This document shows, piece by piece, positions 9,326 to 18,756 of a DNA stretch of 64,000 nucleotides (its first letter is position 1; each line of letters starts with the position of its first letter). The DNA is from Rhodobiaceae bacterium UBA4490. Lineage in GTDB: Bacteria > Pseudomonadota > Alphaproteobacteria > Parvibaculales > Parvibaculaceae. The notes beneath the pieces were generated by a model that saw nothing but the letters and a program-made list of their open reading frames with translations, was not told the DNA's origin and did no database searches. The translations under genes were made by a program, and so were the position numbers. The DNA is taken from NCBI GenBank assembly GCA_002389665.1, contig DGNO01000006.1:218525-282524 (forward strand), in the 5' to 3' direction.

Positions 9326-10873
9326 ATGAACCTGGCCCGCGCGGCCGCCACGGTTGGCGGCATGACCATGATCTCCCGCGTGTTGGGGTTCGTCCGGGAC
9401 ATATTGATTGCAGGCTTCCTCGGCACGGGGCCGGTGGCGGATGCGTTTTTCGCCGCTTTCAAATTTCCCAATCTCTTCCGCCGCCTTTTTGCCGAAGGCG
9501 CGTTCAATTCCGCCTTCGTGCCGCTCTTTGCCAAAAGGCTGGAAGGGGAGGGGCCGGAAGCTGCCCGCCGTTTCGGGGAAGAGGCGCTGGCGGTGCTTCT
9601 GACTGCACTTATTTTGCTGACCGCGCTTGCCGAAATCGCCATGCCCTGGCTCATGTATGTGATCGCGCCGGGCTTTGCGGCCGACCCCGATAAGTTCGAC
9701 ATGGCGGTGCTCTTCACCCGCATCGCCTTTCCCTATCTCATGTTCATGTCGCTCGTGGCGCTCTTCTCGGCGGTGTTGAACTCGCTCGGCCGCTTCATGG
9801 CCGCTGCCGCCGCGCCGATCCTCCTCAACATCGTGCTCGTCGGCGCCATTCTTATCGGCGCACCTTACACGGATAATCCGGGCTATGTGCTCTCTTGGGG
9901 CGTGGCCATCGCGGGCATTGCCCAGTTCCTGATGCTGCTTTGGGCGGCAAAACGCGCGGGCATGGCGCTGCGCCTGCGCTGGCCCCGGCTGACCCCCGGT
10001 GTGCGCCGTCTTGTCCGTCTCGGGGTGCCCGGCGTCGTTTCGGGCGGCATCACCCAGTTCAACCTGATGGTCGGCACCATCATCGCCTCGCTGCAGGCGG
10101 GGGCCATTTCCTGGCTTTATTATGCCGACCGCATATATCAGCTCCCCCTCGGCGTGGTAGGCATCGCCATTGGGATCGTGCTCCTGCCCGATCTTTCCCG
10201 CCGTCTGCGCGCTGAAGACGGGCCGGGGGCGATGAATGTGCAAAACCGGGCGCTCGAATTCGCCATGTTGCTGACGCTGCCCGCCGCCGCCGCCCTTGCG
10301 GTGATCGCGGGGCCCATCATTCAGGTGCTTTTCGAGCGCGGCGCGTTTGACGCCGCCGATACAGAGGCAACGGCGCTGGCGCTCGGGGCCTATGCTTTCG
10401 GCCTGCCCGCCTTCGTGCTCATCAAGGTGTTCTCCCCCGGCTTTTTCGCCCGCGAGGATACGGTGACGCCCATGCGCTATGCCGCGATCGGCATCGGCGT
10501 GAATATCGCAGGCTCGCTCGCGCTCTTTTATCTCATCGGCTTTGTCGGCATCGCGCTCGCCACCACGCTCTCGGCCTGGGTGAATGCAGGGCTTTTGGGG
10601 TGGCGGCTGCGCGCGCTCGGTCATTTCAAGGCCGATGCCCGGCTGAAAAAGCGCCTGCCGCTTTTGGTGCTGGCCTGTGCGCTTATGAGCATTGTGCTCT
10701 ATTTCGGCGCGGGGCTCGCCGCGCCTTATCTTGCCGGGTCCTTGCCGGTGAAGGTGCTGGCGCTCGGCGCGCTCGTTGCGGGCGGGGCGGGGCTCTTTGC
10801 CGCGTTCTGCCAGCTGACGGGCGCCATGACCTGGGGCGAGTTCCGCCGGGGCTTTCAGCGCCGGGCCGCTTGA
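9326..10873 (+). CDS. murJ: Lipid II flippase MurJ (MviN)
   Basis: Integral inner-membrane protein that flips lipid II to the periplasm for peptidoglycan synthesis. The protein has 515 residues with about 14 hydrophobic segments. The N-terminal MurJ hallmark is present: SRVLGFVRDILIAGFLG followed by ADAFFAAFKFPNLFRRLFAEGAF (about residues 17-63). The start ATG follows GAGGAAG. It lies between glnD and trpS, a common alphaproteobacterial neighbourhood. Confidence 0.95.
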   Translation: MNLARAAATVGGMTMISRVLGFVRDILIAGFLGTGPVADAFFAAFKFPNLFRRLFAEGAFNSAFVPLFAKRLEGEGPEAARRFGEEALAVLLTALILLTALAEIAMPWLMYVIAPGFAADPDKFDMAVLFTRIAFPYLMFMSLVALFSAVLNSLGRFMAAAAAPILLNIVLVGAILIGAPYTDNPGYVLSWGVAIAGIAQFLMLLWAAKRAGMALRLRWPRLTPGVRRLVRLGVPGVVSGGITQFNLMVGTIIASLQAGAISWLYYADRIYQLPLGVVGIAIGIVLLPDLSRRLRAEDGPGAMNVQNRALEFAMLLTLPAAAALAVIAGPIIQVLFERGAFDAADTEATALALGAYAFGLPAFVLIKVFSPGFFAREDTVTPMRYAAIGIGVNIAGSLALFYLIGFVGIALATTLSAWVNAGLLGWRLRALGHFKADARLKKRLPLLVLACALMSIVLYFGAGLAAPYLAGSLPVKVLALGALVAGGAGLFAAFCQLTGAMTWGEFRRGFQRRAA

Positions 10874-10982
10874 GGAAGGCCTCACCTCTTGCCACACCTC
10901 TTGCCTCTGGCGGGCAAAGAGGCGATAACCCGCCCGGATTTCGATGACTTTCCGCGCGCCAGCGCCTATTGGAGCCAGCTTG

Positions 10983-11996
10983 ATGGAAGCGCCCGCCAAC
11001 CGCGTCTTTTCCGGCGTTCAGCCGACCGGCAATCTGCACCTGGGGAACTATCTCGGGGCGATCCGCCATTTCGTGAACCTGCAGGACACCCATGAATGCG
11101 TTTACTGCGTCGTGGACATGCATGCGATCACGGTCTGGCAGGACCCGGCCGAGCTTGCCGCCAATACGCGCGAAGTGGCCGCTGCCTATATCGCCGCCGG
11201 CATCGACGCGGAAAAGCACATCATTTTCAACCAGTCGAAAGTGGCGGCCCATGCCGAGCTGACCTGGATATTGAACTGCGTGGCGCGGATCGGCTGGCTG
11301 AATCGCATGACCCAGTTTAAGGAAAAGGCCGGCAAGCACCGCGAGAACGCTTCCGTCGGCCTTTACACCTATCCGGTGCTGATGGCCGCCGACATTCTGG
11401 CTTATAGGGCGACCCATGTGCCGGTGGGCGATGACCAGAAACAGCATCTGGAACTTGCCCGCGACATTGCGCAGAAATTCAACAATGACTTTCTGGGCGA
11501 GGGAGAAGTGTTCTTCCCGCAGCCTGAGCCCCTCATCATGGGCCCGGCAACGCGCGTCATGTCGCTGCGCGACGGTTCCAAGAAAATGTCGAAATCGGAC
11601 GCCTCCGACATGGCCCGCATCACGCTGACCGATACGGCCGACGACATTGCCAAGAAGATCAAGAAGGCGAAAACCGATCCCGAGCCCCTGCCGGAAAATG
11701 TCGAAGGGCTGAAAGAGCGCCCGGAAGCGGACAATCTCGTCGGTATCTATGCCGCGCTTGCCGGCATGGACAAAGCCGCCGTCATTACCGAATTCGGCGG
11801 CAAGGGCTTCGGCACGTTCAAACCGGCGCTTGCCGAACTTGCGGCGGAAAAACTTGCCCCGCTCACCGGCGAAATGGCGCGCCTGAAGGCCGACCCGGCT
11901 TATCTCGACAGCGTGCTCGAAAAAGGTGCCGAGCGTGCCCGCGCCATGACTGAGCCCGTCATGGCGGAAGTGCGCCGCATCGTCGGCTTTATCTGA
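10983..11996 (+). CDS. trpS: Tryptophanyl-tRNA synthetase
   Basis: Class I synthetase charging tRNA-Trp. With the chosen start it has 337 residues, the normal size. The HIGH-type motif is HLGN (19-22) in [11 protein letters not shown], and KMSKS is at 201-205. ATG 10983 is preferred over the in-frame ATG at 10944 because GGAG precedes it and the extra 13 residues are not part of the family. Confidence 0.95.
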   Translation: MEAPANRVFSGVQPTGNLHLGNYLGAIRHFVNLQDTHECVYCVVDMHAITVWQDPAELAANTREVAAAYIAAGIDAEKHIIFNQSKVAAHAELTWILNCVARIGWLNRMTQFKEKAGKHRENASVGLYTYPVLMAADILAYRATHVPVGDDQKQHLELARDIAQKFNNDFLGEGEVFFPQPEPLIMGPATRVMSLRDGSKKMSKSDASDMARITLTDTADDIAKKIKKAKTDPEPLPENVEGLKERPEADNLVGIYAALAGMDKAAVITEFGGKGFGTFKPALAELAAEKLAPLTGEMARLKADPAYLDSVLEKGAERARAMTEPVMAEVRRIVGFI

Positions 11997-12051
11997 TAGG
12001 CTGGATGCTGCCTCGGGCCCTGCCCGGCCTTGCTTGACCTTCCCGCGGCCA

Positions 12052-12075
12052 ATTCCCATCTTTGAGCATGGGAAT
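12052..12075 (+). other. Perfect 8-bp hairpin upstream of the DUF2333 gene
   Basis: ATTCCCAT and ATGGGAAT enclose an 8-base loop, ending directly before the AAAGG ribosome site. It could tune translation of the next gene or be a processed trpS 3' end; no T-run follows. Confidence 0.35.
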
Positions 12076-12090
12076 GAAAGGATGAGATTT

Positions 12091-13122
12091 ATGGGTTTGC
12101 GCGAGCGTTTTTCCGATTTTGGCGACAGAATACGTCATAAATGGATGTACCGGCGCGGCTCTATGGCGGGCCTGAAAACCCCGAAGCCCGATTGGCAGAA
12201 GGTGAAGGCAAGCGGCTGGCTGCGCAAAAGCCTCACAATCTTTGCCGGCCTTCTCATCCTTTATTATATCGGCGGCGCCTTCATCATTCACGATATCGAA
12301 GACGATGTGGATTTCCGTCCGCCTGCGGAAGATGTGGCGGATGGCGGCTCCAAGGCCGTTTCCATGATGGCCGCGCTCATTCAGCGCGAGGTGAACGACA
12401 AGCGTTGGACCGCGAACGATCCTTTTTTCATTCCAAGCGCGCTGCTCGACAATATGCCCAATTACCAGACGGGTGTGATGTCGGCGCTCGCCCGCTTCTC
12501 CTTCGAGCTGACGGACCAGCTCGGGCGCTTGCGCGGCTCGAGCCAGGCCGATGCGGACCTTTCGAAGGTGAGCGGCCTTCTGCAATACCCCGCCGAAACC
12601 TGGATATGGGACCCGGCTGTCTCGCTCTGGCCGCGGGCCAGCGCGGAAAGCCAGTACCGCGACGCGCGCCGCGCGCTTCTCAGCTATAACAGCCGTCTGG
12701 CGGCGGGCGAGGCGGTGTTCGACCGCCGCTCCGACAACCTTCTTTCGACACTGGACCGGATCGCCTCGGATATCGGCTCGTCGTCCTCCGCGCTCGACAC
12801 GGCGGTGGACGATCCCGCGCTCTTCATCGATTTCGGCGCCGATGACACGTTCTATAATGTGAAGGGCCAGCTTTACGCCTATTACCTGATCCTCTCCGCG
12901 TTGCGCGAAGATTTCGCGCCGGTCATCGAAGAACGCGGCCTCGACCAGCCCTGGGCGCAAATGCTGACCTCTTTCAGGAAAGCCGCTCTCCTTGACCCGT
13001 GGGTTGTGACGAACGGCGCGCCTGACGGCGTCATCGTGCCTAACCATCTGGCCGCGCAGGGTTTTTACCTTCTCAGGGCGCGCACGCAGCTGCGCGAAAT
13101 CACCAACATTCTCTTGAAGTAG
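12091..13122 (+). CDS. DUF2333 family protein, single-pass membrane
   Basis: 343 residues: a basic cytoplasmic N-terminus, one transmembrane segment (SLTIFAGLLILYYIGGAFII, about residues 49-68) and a large extracytoplasmic domain. The overall reading matches the DUF2333 family, which has no assigned role. ATG 12091 is chosen because AAAGG lies 9 bases upstream; in-frame ATGs at 12082 and 12034 are possible alternatives with poorer spacing. Confidence 0.75.
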   Translation: MGLRERFSDFGDRIRHKWMYRRGSMAGLKTPKPDWQKVKASGWLRKSLTIFAGLLILYYIGGAFIIHDIEDDVDFRPPAEDVADGGSKAVSMMAALIQREVNDKRWTANDPFFIPSALLDNMPNYQTGVMSALARFSFELTDQLGRLRGSSQADADLSKVSGLLQYPAETWIWDPAVSLWPRASAESQYRDARRALLSYNSRLAAGEAVFDRRSDNLLSTLDRIASDIGSSSSALDTAVDDPALFIDFGADDTFYNVKGQLYAYYLILSALREDFAPVIEERGLDQPWAQMLTSFRKAALLDPWVVTNGAPDGVIVPNHLAAQGFYLLRARTQLREITNILLK

Positions 13123-13173
13123 GCGGCGATCAAAATTCTTGCCGGATCGCGCGGCCCAAGGCAGCATGATTTC

Positions 13174-13698
13174 ATGAATACAAAAGACATGCCCGGCGCC
13201 GCTCCGGAAGGAGAGGGCGCGCAGGAAAGCGCCAGCGCCATGCGCAAGTTTCTGGTCGTCGTGGACGGCACGCCCGAAGCGGAAGTGGCGCTGCAATTCG
13301 CCGCCCGCCGGGCGCTGCATACGGGCGGGGTCGTGACGCTGCTCGCCATTCTCGAGCCCGGCGATTTTCAGCACTGGCTCGGCGTGGAAAGCATCATGCG
13401 CGAGGAAGCGCGACAGGAGGCCGAGGCCGTGCTGCACCGCCTTGCAGCTCAAGTGAACGAGCAGACGGGCCGCTTTCCCGAGCTTGTCATCCGCGAAGGC
13501 AAGAAGGCCGAGCAACTCAAGCAGCTCATCGGCGAGGACCGTTCGATCGCCATTCTCGTGCTCGCCGCGGGCACGGGCAAGGAGGGGCCGGGCCCGCTCG
13601 TTTCGCTGGTTGCGGCGGCCTCCGACAACGCTTTTCCGATCCCCGTTACCGTGGTGCCGGGCAATCTGACGCAAGAACAGCTCGAAGCGCTTGCTTGA
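13174..13698 (+). CDS. Universal stress protein (UspA family)
   Basis: 174 residues. The conserved fold begins at MRKFLVVVDGTPEAEVAL (residue 23 on). The usual C-terminal ATP-loop signature GxxGxG(S/T) is not clearly seen (AAGTGKEGPGP), so nucleotide binding is uncertain. The N-terminal 22 residues are low in conservation, and an alternative start is the ATG at 13240. It precedes the Nfu gene, a frequent neighbour in alphaproteobacteria. Confidence 0.85.
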   Translation: MNTKDMPGAAPEGEGAQESASAMRKFLVVVDGTPEAEVALQFAARRALHTGGVVTLLAILEPGDFQHWLGVESIMREEARQEAEAVLHRLAAQVNEQTGRFPELVIREGKKAEQLKQLIGEDRSIAILVLAAGTGKEGPGPLVSLVAAASDNAFPIPVTVVPGNLTQEQLEALA

Positions 13699-13788
13699 AA
13701 CCCGCTCTCTTTTGGGCCATCTAAGGCATGGGCCCCGAGCGGCCCTGGAAACGGACGTAAGTCCTTAACCCCAAAAAGGTTTTTAGCG

Positions 13789-14349
13789 ATGTTTATCCAG
13801 ACCGAATCGACCCCCAATCCCGCCACGCTGAAGTTTCTGCCGGGCCGGGACGTGCTGGGCGAGGGGCAGGCCGCCGATTTCCCGAATGCCGATGCGGCGG
13901 GGCGCTCGCCGCTCGCCGCCCGCCTCTTCGAGATCGAAGGCGTGACGGGCGTCTTTTACGGCGCCGATTTCATCACCGTCACGAAGCAGGATGCGGAATG
14001 GCAGCACATCAAGCCGGCCATTCTGGGCGCCATCATGGAGCATTTCACCTCCGGCGCGCCGCTTCTGGAAAGCGGGGCGGAAGAGCCTGCCGTGCCGCAG
14101 GCCAATTACACCGAAGAAGAAGCGGAGATCGTCGACCAGATCATCGAGCTTCTGGAAACGCGGGTGCGACCGGTCGTGGCTCAAGACGGCGGCGACATCA
14201 CCTTCCGCGGCTATGACAGCGGCGTTGTGCTTTTGAATATGCAAGGTGCCTGCGCCGGTTGCCCGGCCTCGACGCAAACGCTGAAAAACGGCGTTGAAAA
14301 CATGCTGCGCCACTATGTGCCGGAAGTAACGGAAGTGCGCGCGGTCTGA
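13789..14349 (+). CDS. Nfu-type iron-sulfur cluster scaffold protein
   Basis: Carries and delivers Fe-S clusters to client proteins. It has 186 residues with the mitochondrial Nfu1-like layout: an N-terminal Nfu_N domain beginning MFIQTESTPNPATLKFLPG and a C-terminal NifU domain with the cluster-binding C155-x-x-C158 (GACAGCP). ATG with AAGG upstream. Confidence 0.92.
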   Translation: MFIQTESTPNPATLKFLPGRDVLGEGQAADFPNADAAGRSPLAARLFEIEGVTGVFYGADFITVTKQDAEWQHIKPAILGAIMEHFTSGAPLLESGAEEPAVPQANYTEEEAEIVDQIIELLETRVRPVVAQDGGDITFRGYDSGVVLLNMQGACAGCPASTQTLKNGVENMLRHYVPEVTEVRAV

Positions 14350-14374
14350 CCCCGCCCCGCTGCATGGCATGCGC

Positions 14375-15067
14375 ATGAACATTCTCGGCCTCGATACGGC
14401 CCAGCCGGCCTGTTCCGCCGCTCTTCTGATGGAGGGCGGCGCTCTTTTCGCGCGCTTTGAAGAAATGACGAAAGGCCATGCCGAAGCCCTTGCCCCGATG
14501 GCGGAGGCAGTTCTGGAAGAGGCAGGGATTACCCCCGCCGATCTCGATCTTATCGCCGTCACCATCGGCCCCGGCACTTTTACCGGCACGCGCGTGGCGC
14601 TGTCCTTTGCCCGCGGCCTCGGCGCGGCGCTGCGTCTGCCCGTTCTGGGCCTAACCTCGCTCGAGGTACTGGCGGAACCTGCCGTAGCGCGCGAGGGCGA
14701 ACTTATCGCCGCCTCTTTCGATGCCAGGCGCGGGGAAATCTATCTGCAGCTTTTCGAACCGGACCTGACCCCCGCCAGCGCCCCGGCGCTGGCAAAGCTG
14801 GACGGGCTGACGCTGCCCGGCGACCTGTCGGGCCGCCCGCTTTGCCTTGTCGGCACAGGCTCGGCGTTGCTCGCCGAGGTACTGGAAGATAGCCACGCGC
14901 TGCGTGCCTCGGGCGCCCCGGCCTTGCCGCAGGCCGCTGCCGCCGCGCGCCTTGCCAAGGCGCATGTGGCCCGCGCCGGGCTGCCCGCCCTCGGGGCCCC
15001 GCCCGAACCGCTTTACCTGCGCGAGGCCGATGCCAAGCTGCCCAAGGCCGGCGGGGCGCTCAGATGA
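14375..15067 (+). CDS. tsaB: tRNA threonylcarbamoyladenosine biosynthesis protein TsaB
   Basis: Partner of TsaD in making t6A37 of ANN-decoding tRNAs. It has 230 residues from the ATG at 14375 (MNILGLDTA, the normal family beginning); the in-frame ATG at 14369 adds two residues. The motif IGPGTFTGTRVALSFARGL is typical of TsaB. Its stop overlaps the rimI start by 4 bases, so the two are translationally coupled. Confidence 0.92.
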   Translation: MNILGLDTAQPACSAALLMEGGALFARFEEMTKGHAEALAPMAEAVLEEAGITPADLDLIAVTIGPGTFTGTRVALSFARGLGAALRLPVLGLTSLEVLAEPAVAREGELIAASFDARRGEIYLQLFEPDLTPASAPALAKLDGLTLPGDLSGRPLCLVGTGSALLAEVLEDSHALRASGAPALPQAAAAARLAKAHVARAGLPALGAPPEPLYLREADAKLPKAGGALR

Positions 15068-15549
15068 GCCTGCGTGTGGAAGAGGCGGGTCCGGCGCTCA
15101 TTCCCGTCATGGCGGCGCTTCATAAAATGTCGTTTCCCCGTCCCTGGGGCAGAGAGGAACTGGCCGAGCTTCTGGCGATGCCCGGCGCCTTTGCGCTGAT
15201 GGGTTTCGACGGTGAGGCGCCTTGCGGCTTCATTCTGATGCGCGCCGCAGCCGGTGAAGCGGAAATTCTCACCATCGCGGTGCTGCCGGACCGCCGGGGC
15301 GCGGGTCTCGGGAACCTTCTTGTCGAGGCCGCGCTTCGCCGCGCGCAGGATAAAGGCGCGGAAGTTTGCTTTTTGGAAGTCGCCGAGGAAAACGCGCCTG
15401 CCCGCGCCCTATATGTCAAAACGGGCTTTGAGGTGAGCGGCAAGCGGGAAGGTTATTACAGCGCCGAAGAAGGCGCGGGAGCGAACGCGCTGATCATGCG
15501 CCGCGCGCTTGCAAAGGATGGCGGCGGCACGGGGTGCGCGCAGAGCTAA
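15064..15549 (+). CDS. rimI: Ribosomal protein S18 alanine N-acetyltransferase (GNAT family)
   Basis: 161-residue GNAT enzyme. The acetyl-CoA loop reads VLPDRRGAGLGNLLVEAAL (R/Q-x-x-G-x-G/A), followed by FLEVAEENAPARALYVKTGF, the RimI block with the catalytic Glu region. Coupled to tsaB by ATGA, the standard tsaB-rimI arrangement. Confidence 0.9.
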   Translation: MSLRVEEAGPALIPVMAALHKMSFPRPWGREELAELLAMPGAFALMGFDGEAPCGFILMRAAAGEAEILTIAVLPDRRGAGLGNLLVEAALRRAQDKGAEVCFLEVAEENAPARALYVKTGFEVSGKREGYYSAEEGAGANALIMRRALAKDGGGTGCAQS

Positions 15550-15574
15550 AAACCTCTGCTTTTTGAGGGTTTTA
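15548..15574 (+). terminator. Possible terminator after rimI
   Basis: AAAAACCTC and GAGGGTTTT form a stem with one bulged G and an 8-base loop rich in T, with the T-run on the 3' arm. It overlaps the rimI stop codon. Confidence 0.4.
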
Positions 15575-15731
15575 TCCCAAAACGGATGGACAGCCGGTTT
15601 GGGTGACATCCGTCTTTACAGGCGGTAAACTAATGGTCTAATTCCGCCGGGGTTCACCCGCCTGCGGTTTTGACGGCGAGCGCCGCCGGAGCCGGGCTTG
15701 GATTAACGATGCAACAGCGAACGGAACCTGC

Positions 15732-16187
15732 ATGACATCGACGGAGCGCATTGAACACACGACCGATGACAGCCACCGGCTGGAAAATCTGTGCATGGAA
15801 AAAGGCATGCGCATGACCGACCAGCGCCGGGTGATTGCGCGCGTGCTTTCCATTGCCGACGATCATCCGGATGTGGAAGAGGTCTACCGGCGCGCCTCCA
15901 AGGTGGATGACCGCATTTCCATCGCCACCGTTTACCGCACCGTGCGCCTTTTCGAGGAAGCGGGCATTCTGGAGCGGCACGATTTTCGCGACGGGCGCTC
16001 GCGCTACGAACAGGTGACGGAAGACCATCACGACCACCTGATCAATTTGCAGACTGGCGAGGTGATCGAGTTCCACAATGAGGAAATCGAGAAGCTTCAA
16101 GAAATTGTCGCACGCGAGCTTGGCTTCAAGCTGGTAGATCATAGGCTGGAGCTTTATGGGGTTCCGCTGAAAAAGCCGGAGAACTGA
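15732..16187 (+). CDS. fur: Fur-family transcriptional regulator (Fur/Mur type)
   Basis: 151 residues. Winged-helix DNA-binding part MRMTDQRRVIARVLSIADDHPDVEEVY, then ISIATVYRTVRLFEEAGIL. The metal/dimer part has EDHHDHLINLQTGEVIEFHNEEIE. The CxxC zinc motif that follows HHDHLI in E. coli Fur is replaced by NLQTG, as is usual for alphaproteobacterial Fur/Mur. Whether it senses iron or manganese cannot be told from the sequence. The 180-base upstream gap probably holds its promoter. Confidence 0.88.
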   Translation: MTSTERIEHTTDDSHRLENLCMEKGMRMTDQRRVIARVLSIADDHPDVEEVYRRASKVDDRISIATVYRTVRLFEEAGILERHDFRDGRSRYEQVTEDHHDHLINLQTGEVIEFHNEEIEKLQEIVARELGFKLVDHRLELYGVPLKKPEN

Positions 16188-16270
16188 GCCGGCTGAAACG
16201 GCGTTTCACGGCCCGCGGTCAGTAAGGTGACGGGCCGGACGGAAACAGGGCCTGGGGAGGGTCCGCTTCG

Positions 16271-17131
16271 ATGGGCACATTTCGCGCAGCGATCCTGCTG
16301 ACCGGATTTATCGGCTCTTCGCTTCTGGCCATGCCGTTTCAGTGGCTGGCGCTGAAACTCGATCTGCCTGTCGCCAAGAAGATTCCGAATTTCTTTCACC
16401 GCTGGCTCTGCCGCCTGATCGGCATCAGGGTGCATGTGGAAGGCGAGCCCTTCCGGGACGGCGCCTGTCTGCTTGCCTCCAACCACGTTTCCTGGCTCGA
16501 CATTCCGGTGCTGGGGTCTGTCCTGCCGCTTTCCTTTGTGGCCAAAAAAGAAGTCGGCGCCTGGCCGTTCTTCGGCACGCTCGCCCGGCTGCAGCGCACC
16601 GTCTTTGTCGACCGCGACGCGCGCGCCAAGGTGGGCGAACAGCGCAACGAGATTTTCCAGCGCATTGCCGATGGCGACACGCTGGTGCTTTTCCCGGAAG
16701 GCACCTCCGGGGACGGCAATCAGGTTCTCCCCTTCAAAAGCGCGCTGATGAGCGTGGCTCAGCTGGCCGTCGGGCAGGGCGAGGAGGCGGAACCGGTCCT
16801 TGTGCAGCCGCTTTCGGTTGCCTATACGAGGCTCGCCGGCCTGCCTATGACCCGCAAGTTCCGCCCCTTCTTTGCCTGGTACGGCGATATGGACCTTTTC
16901 CCTCATCTTTGGGAGGCGTTCAGCCTCGGGCCCATCGATGTGGTGGTGGCGTTTCATGAGCCGGTGCATCTGGGCCAGGGGGGCAACCGCAAGCAATTGG
17001 CCGCTTATTGCCAGGCCTGCTCGGCGGCAGGGGTAGTGAATGCCATTATGGGCCGCGAGGAAATTGCGGTGAGCGGTCAAAAAGAGGCGTTTTTCGGCGA
17101 TTCCGAGCCGGGCCGCCTTGCGGCGGAGTAA
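16271..17131 (+). CDS. plsC: 1-acyl-sn-glycerol-3-phosphate acyltransferase
   Basis: Makes phosphatidic acid from lysophosphatidic acid at the inner membrane. 286 residues with an N-terminal hydrophobic segment (AAILLTGFIGSSLLAMPF). Acyltransferase motif I is NHVSWLD (71-77, H72 and D77) and motif III is FPEGTS (141-146). GGGAGG lies about ten bases before the start. Confidence 0.93.
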   Translation: MGTFRAAILLTGFIGSSLLAMPFQWLALKLDLPVAKKIPNFFHRWLCRLIGIRVHVEGEPFRDGACLLASNHVSWLDIPVLGSVLPLSFVAKKEVGAWPFFGTLARLQRTVFVDRDARAKVGEQRNEIFQRIADGDTLVLFPEGTSGDGNQVLPFKSALMSVAQLAVGQGEEAEPVLVQPLSVAYTRLAGLPMTRKFRPFFAWYGDMDLFPHLWEAFSLGPIDVVVAFHEPVHLGQGGNRKQLAAYCQACSAAGVVNAIMGREEIAVSGQKEAFFGDSEPGRLAAE

Positions 17132-17285
17132 AGCCGGTACGGCCCGCCCTTAACCTTTCCCCTATCGTTTCTCACCCGGCGCCATGGTAATGTGGGCGCA
17201 AGGCGGTTATATGTGCCCGAAATGGCATTCCAGCGCCTCCGGCTCTGCCCGCGGCGCATCACGGCAACAGGAGTAACAGCCAACA

Positions 17286-18710
17286 GTGGCGGATCGTTCT
17301 GACGCGGCGCACCAGGCAAATCATTTGCCGCAAGACCCGGCCCCTTCGGGGCGCAAAGTGTTCATCAAGACCTATGGCTGCCAGATGAACGTCTATGACA
17401 GCGAGCGCATGTCGGACGTTCTCACCCCTATGGGCTTCAGCGAAACGGAAACGGCCGAAGACGCCGATCTCGTGATACTGAACACTTGCCATATCCGCGA
17501 AAAGGCCGCCGAAAAAGTTTATTCGGAGCTCGGCCGGTTGCGCGTTCTGAAAGAAGAGCGTGCCGCCAAAGGTCTGAAAACCATGATCGGGGTTGCCGGC
17601 TGCGTGGCGCAGGCCGAAGGCGAGGAGATCATCCGCCGCGCCCCCGTCGTCGATATGGTGTTCGGGCCCCAGGCCTATCACCGCCTGCCTGAATTCATGG
17701 CCGAGGCCCAGCGCGGTACGCGCGGCCAGGTGGAAACGGATTTTCCGGTCGAAGACAAATTCGATGCGCTGCCCGCCGCCGAACAGAAAAAGACGCTGGC
17801 GCGCGGCCGCGCCGCGTTCCTGACCGTGCAGGAAGGCTGCGATAAGTTCTGCACGTTCTGCGTGGTGCCTTATACGCGCGGTGCCGAGTTTTCCCGTCCC
17901 GTTCAGCGCATCGAAGCGGAAGCGCGCCGCCTTGCAGAGGCGGGCGTGCGCGAGATCACGCTTCTGGGGCAAAACGTCAATGCGTTTCATGGGCGGGGGC
18001 CGGACGGGGCGGACTGGCCACTCGGCAAACTGATCCGGCATCTGGCCAGGGTCGATGGGATCGAGCGCATCCGTTACACGACGAGCCATCCGCGCGACAT
18101 GGACGGCGCGTTGATCGAAGCGCATGGCGATGTACCCGAGCTCATGCCTTATCTCCATTTGCCGGTGCAATCGGGCTCGGACCGGATTCTGGAAGCGATG
18201 AACCGTCAGCACACGGCGGAAAGCTATGTGCGGCTTGTCGAGCGTATTCGCGCGGCGCGGCCCGACATCGCACTCTCGTCCGATTTCATTGTCGGTTTTC
18301 CAGGCGAGACGGAAGCCGATTTCGAGGCAACGCTCGATCTTGTGCGCGAAGTGAAATACGCCCAGGCCTATTCCTTCAAATATTCGCCCCGCCCCGGCAC
18401 GCCCGCAGCAGGCGAAGAAGAGCAATTGCCCGAGGACGTCAAATCCGAGCGCCTGCAGCGCTTGCAGGCGCTGCTCAACGAGCAGCAGCTTGTCTTCAAC
18501 GCGTCATGCGAGGGCCGCATCATGCCGGTTCTGCTCGACCGGCGCGGGCGCAAGCAAGGCCAGCTTGTAGGCCGCAGCCCCTATCTGCAATCGGTGGTGG
18601 TGAGCGCGCCGGAAAGCGTTTTCGGCGCCATCGTGCCGGTCAAGGTACTGCGCGGCGGGGCGAACAGTTTGGACGGTGAACTTGTTGAAACGGCAGCGGC
18701 AGCGGAATGA
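17286..18710 (+). CDS. miaB: tRNA-2-methylthio-N6-dimethylallyladenosine synthase MiaB
   Basis: Radical-SAM methylthiotransferase acting on i6A37 of tRNA. 474 residues: the UPF0004 domain with TYGCQMN (C32) and two further Cys near residues 68 and 104, then radical-SAM C185-x3-C189-x2-C192 ([10 protein letters not shown]), then a C-terminal TRAM domain. The start is a GTG; AGGAG lies a rather long 12 bases upstream, but no better start precedes KVFIKTYG. Confidence 0.95.
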   Translation: MADRSDAAHQANHLPQDPAPSGRKVFIKTYGCQMNVYDSERMSDVLTPMGFSETETAEDADLVILNTCHIREKAAEKVYSELGRLRVLKEERAAKGLKTMIGVAGCVAQAEGEEIIRRAPVVDMVFGPQAYHRLPEFMAEAQRGTRGQVETDFPVEDKFDALPAAEQKKTLARGRAAFLTVQEGCDKFCTFCVVPYTRGAEFSRPVQRIEAEARRLAEAGVREITLLGQNVNAFHGRGPDGADWPLGKLIRHLARVDGIERIRYTTSHPRDMDGALIEAHGDVPELMPYLHLPVQSGSDRILEAMNRQHTAESYVRLVERIRAARPDIALSSDFIVGFPGETEADFEATLDLVREVKYAQAYSFKYSPRPGTPAAGEEEQLPEDVKSERLQRLQALLNEQQLVFNASCEGRIMPVLLDRRGRKQGQLVGRSPYLQSVVVSAPESVFGAIVPVKVLRGGANSLDGELVETAAAAE

Positions 18711-18756
18711 TCGCGGGGCTCCCGCCTCGTTCCGGGCCTAATATCGTGAGGGTCTA

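Noticed and set aside
9087..9329. 80-codon frame overlapping the murJ start by ATGA
   Set aside because: The overlap looks like translational coupling, but the peptide has no recognisable features and murJ has its own ribosome site; judged chance.
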